From assembly GCA_026692905.1 (NCBI GenBank), contig JAPLNL010000127.1, forward strand, positions 1 to 44,096: a stretch of DNA of 44,096 nucleotides, given 5' to 3'. The position numbers and the translations under genes were made by a program. Origin of the DNA: Planctomycetota bacterium. Its GTDB lineage: Bacteria > Planctomycetota > Planctomycetia > Pirellulales > Pirellulaceae. The notes beneath the pieces are model-generated. The model was not told where the DNA came from and made no database searches. It saw nothing but the letters and a program-made list of their open reading frames with translations. Of this stretch, positions 43,861 through 44,096 are shown piece by piece; positions within the stretch are counted from its first letter, which is position 1, and each line of letters opens with the position of its first letter.

Positions 43861-44096
43861 ACGCCTAGCACGACGCGCAAGCTAGTGAATCTAGTATCCA
43901 ATTCACTGCGAAGGTTGCGTGCGGCACGCCTAGCACGACGCGCAAGCTAGTGAATCTAGTCTCCAATTCACTGCGAAGGTTGCGTGCGGCACGCCTAGCA
44001 CGACGCGCAAGCTAGTGAATCTAGTTATCCAATTCACTGCGAAGGTTGCGTGCGGCACGCCTAGCACGACGCGCAAGCTAGTGAATCTAGTCTCCA
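43861..44096 (+). repeat. Family A tandem array, 65-66-bp units, running off the window
   Basis: Units begin with acgcctagcacgacgcgcaa at 43861, 43926, 43991 and 44057, giving periods of 65, 65 and 66. Each has the family A left arm, a loop variant (ctagtatcca, ctagtctcca or ctagttatcca), then attcactgcgaaggttgcgt and gcggc in place of the normal right arm. Units differ at one or two loop positions. The fourth unit is cut by the window end. Confidence 0.95.

Noticed and set aside
43861-44096. CRISPR-like array
   Set aside because: The 65-66-bp units are nearly identical over their entire length, with no unique spacers, and there are no cas genes.
1-44096. tRNA, rRNA, riboswitch or prophage
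   Set aside because: I looked for cloverleaf-like ends, rRNA words and phage or integrase genes in the gaps and found none.

Overview
The window reads as chromosomal DNA of a planctomycete, probably Pirellulales-like. The case rests on content. It carries several exported protein families typical of this phylum (DUF1549/DUF1553, DUF1501, DUF1552, DUF1587/1592/1588/1585, PVC-type heme-binding dehydrogenase-like proteins). It also has PPC, WD40, ankyrin and EF-hand add-ons, weak ribosome binding sites, and dispersed palindromic repeats of the kind common in these genomes. Base composition looks moderate (about half G+C by eye). I see no tRNA, rRNA, CRISPR array, prophage or transposase gene.

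Layout. 327-4247 is a three-gene tripartite efflux operon: a membrane-fusion adaptor with a C-terminal EF-hand pair, a MacB/LolD-type ATPase, and a MacB-type permease. The ATPase frame is broken by a perfect 20-bp tandem duplication within the Walker A codons. 4456-7394 holds a class-V aminotransferase-like protein and an iron-sulfur L-serine dehydratase. 7724-13737 (minus) is an exported-protein operon: DUF1549/1553 cytochrome-like protein, PPC-domain protein, DUF1501 protein. 14042-16770 (minus) is an NtrC-type regulator with its PAS histidine kinase. 16980-18759 is a MarR regulator followed by a CPA2-type cation/proton antiporter, with a dyad operator in the promoter. 19482-23736 is a second exported module (DUF1549/1553, DUF1501, WD40). 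23921-27056 holds a YheT-like hydrolase (minus), then a PfkB sugar kinase, a small membrane protein and an RbsD/FucU mutarotase (plus). 27278-32203 encodes a 1641-residue exported protein joining an SGNH hydrolase, beta-propeller, HEAT-like region, PA14, cupredoxin and cytochrome c domains. 32361-37584 (minus) is a third exported module: DUF1592-type multi-domain cytochrome, DUF1552 and ankyrin protein. 37830-38870 is an unrecognised protein. 39200-40357 (minus) is an exported lactonase-like propeller. 41182-43833 is a second PVC-type propeller/cytochrome protein.

Repeats are the second theme. Four families sit between the genes. Family A is a palindrome related to tagcacgacgcgcaagcta. It lies at both window ends, flanks the kinase and antiporter genes, and forms a 65-66-bp tandem array at the right end. 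Family B is a 69-bp pair of inverted hairpins headed by GTAG, which matches the architecture of REP/BIME elements. Family C is a 61-bp hairpin inside a 208-bp nested element present twice at about 96% identity by eye. The fourth group is short tandem repeats (9-bp and 16-bp units). The window begins and ends inside family A, so it may be a contig that broke at repeats.

How the genes work together: much of the coding capacity goes to exported, heme-binding or propeller proteins organised in operons joined by 4-nt start/stop overlaps. Their substrates are unknown. The best candidates for new biology are the heme-plus-copper giant at 27278-32203, the regulator/antiporter operator, the disrupted efflux ATPase and the REP-like repeats.
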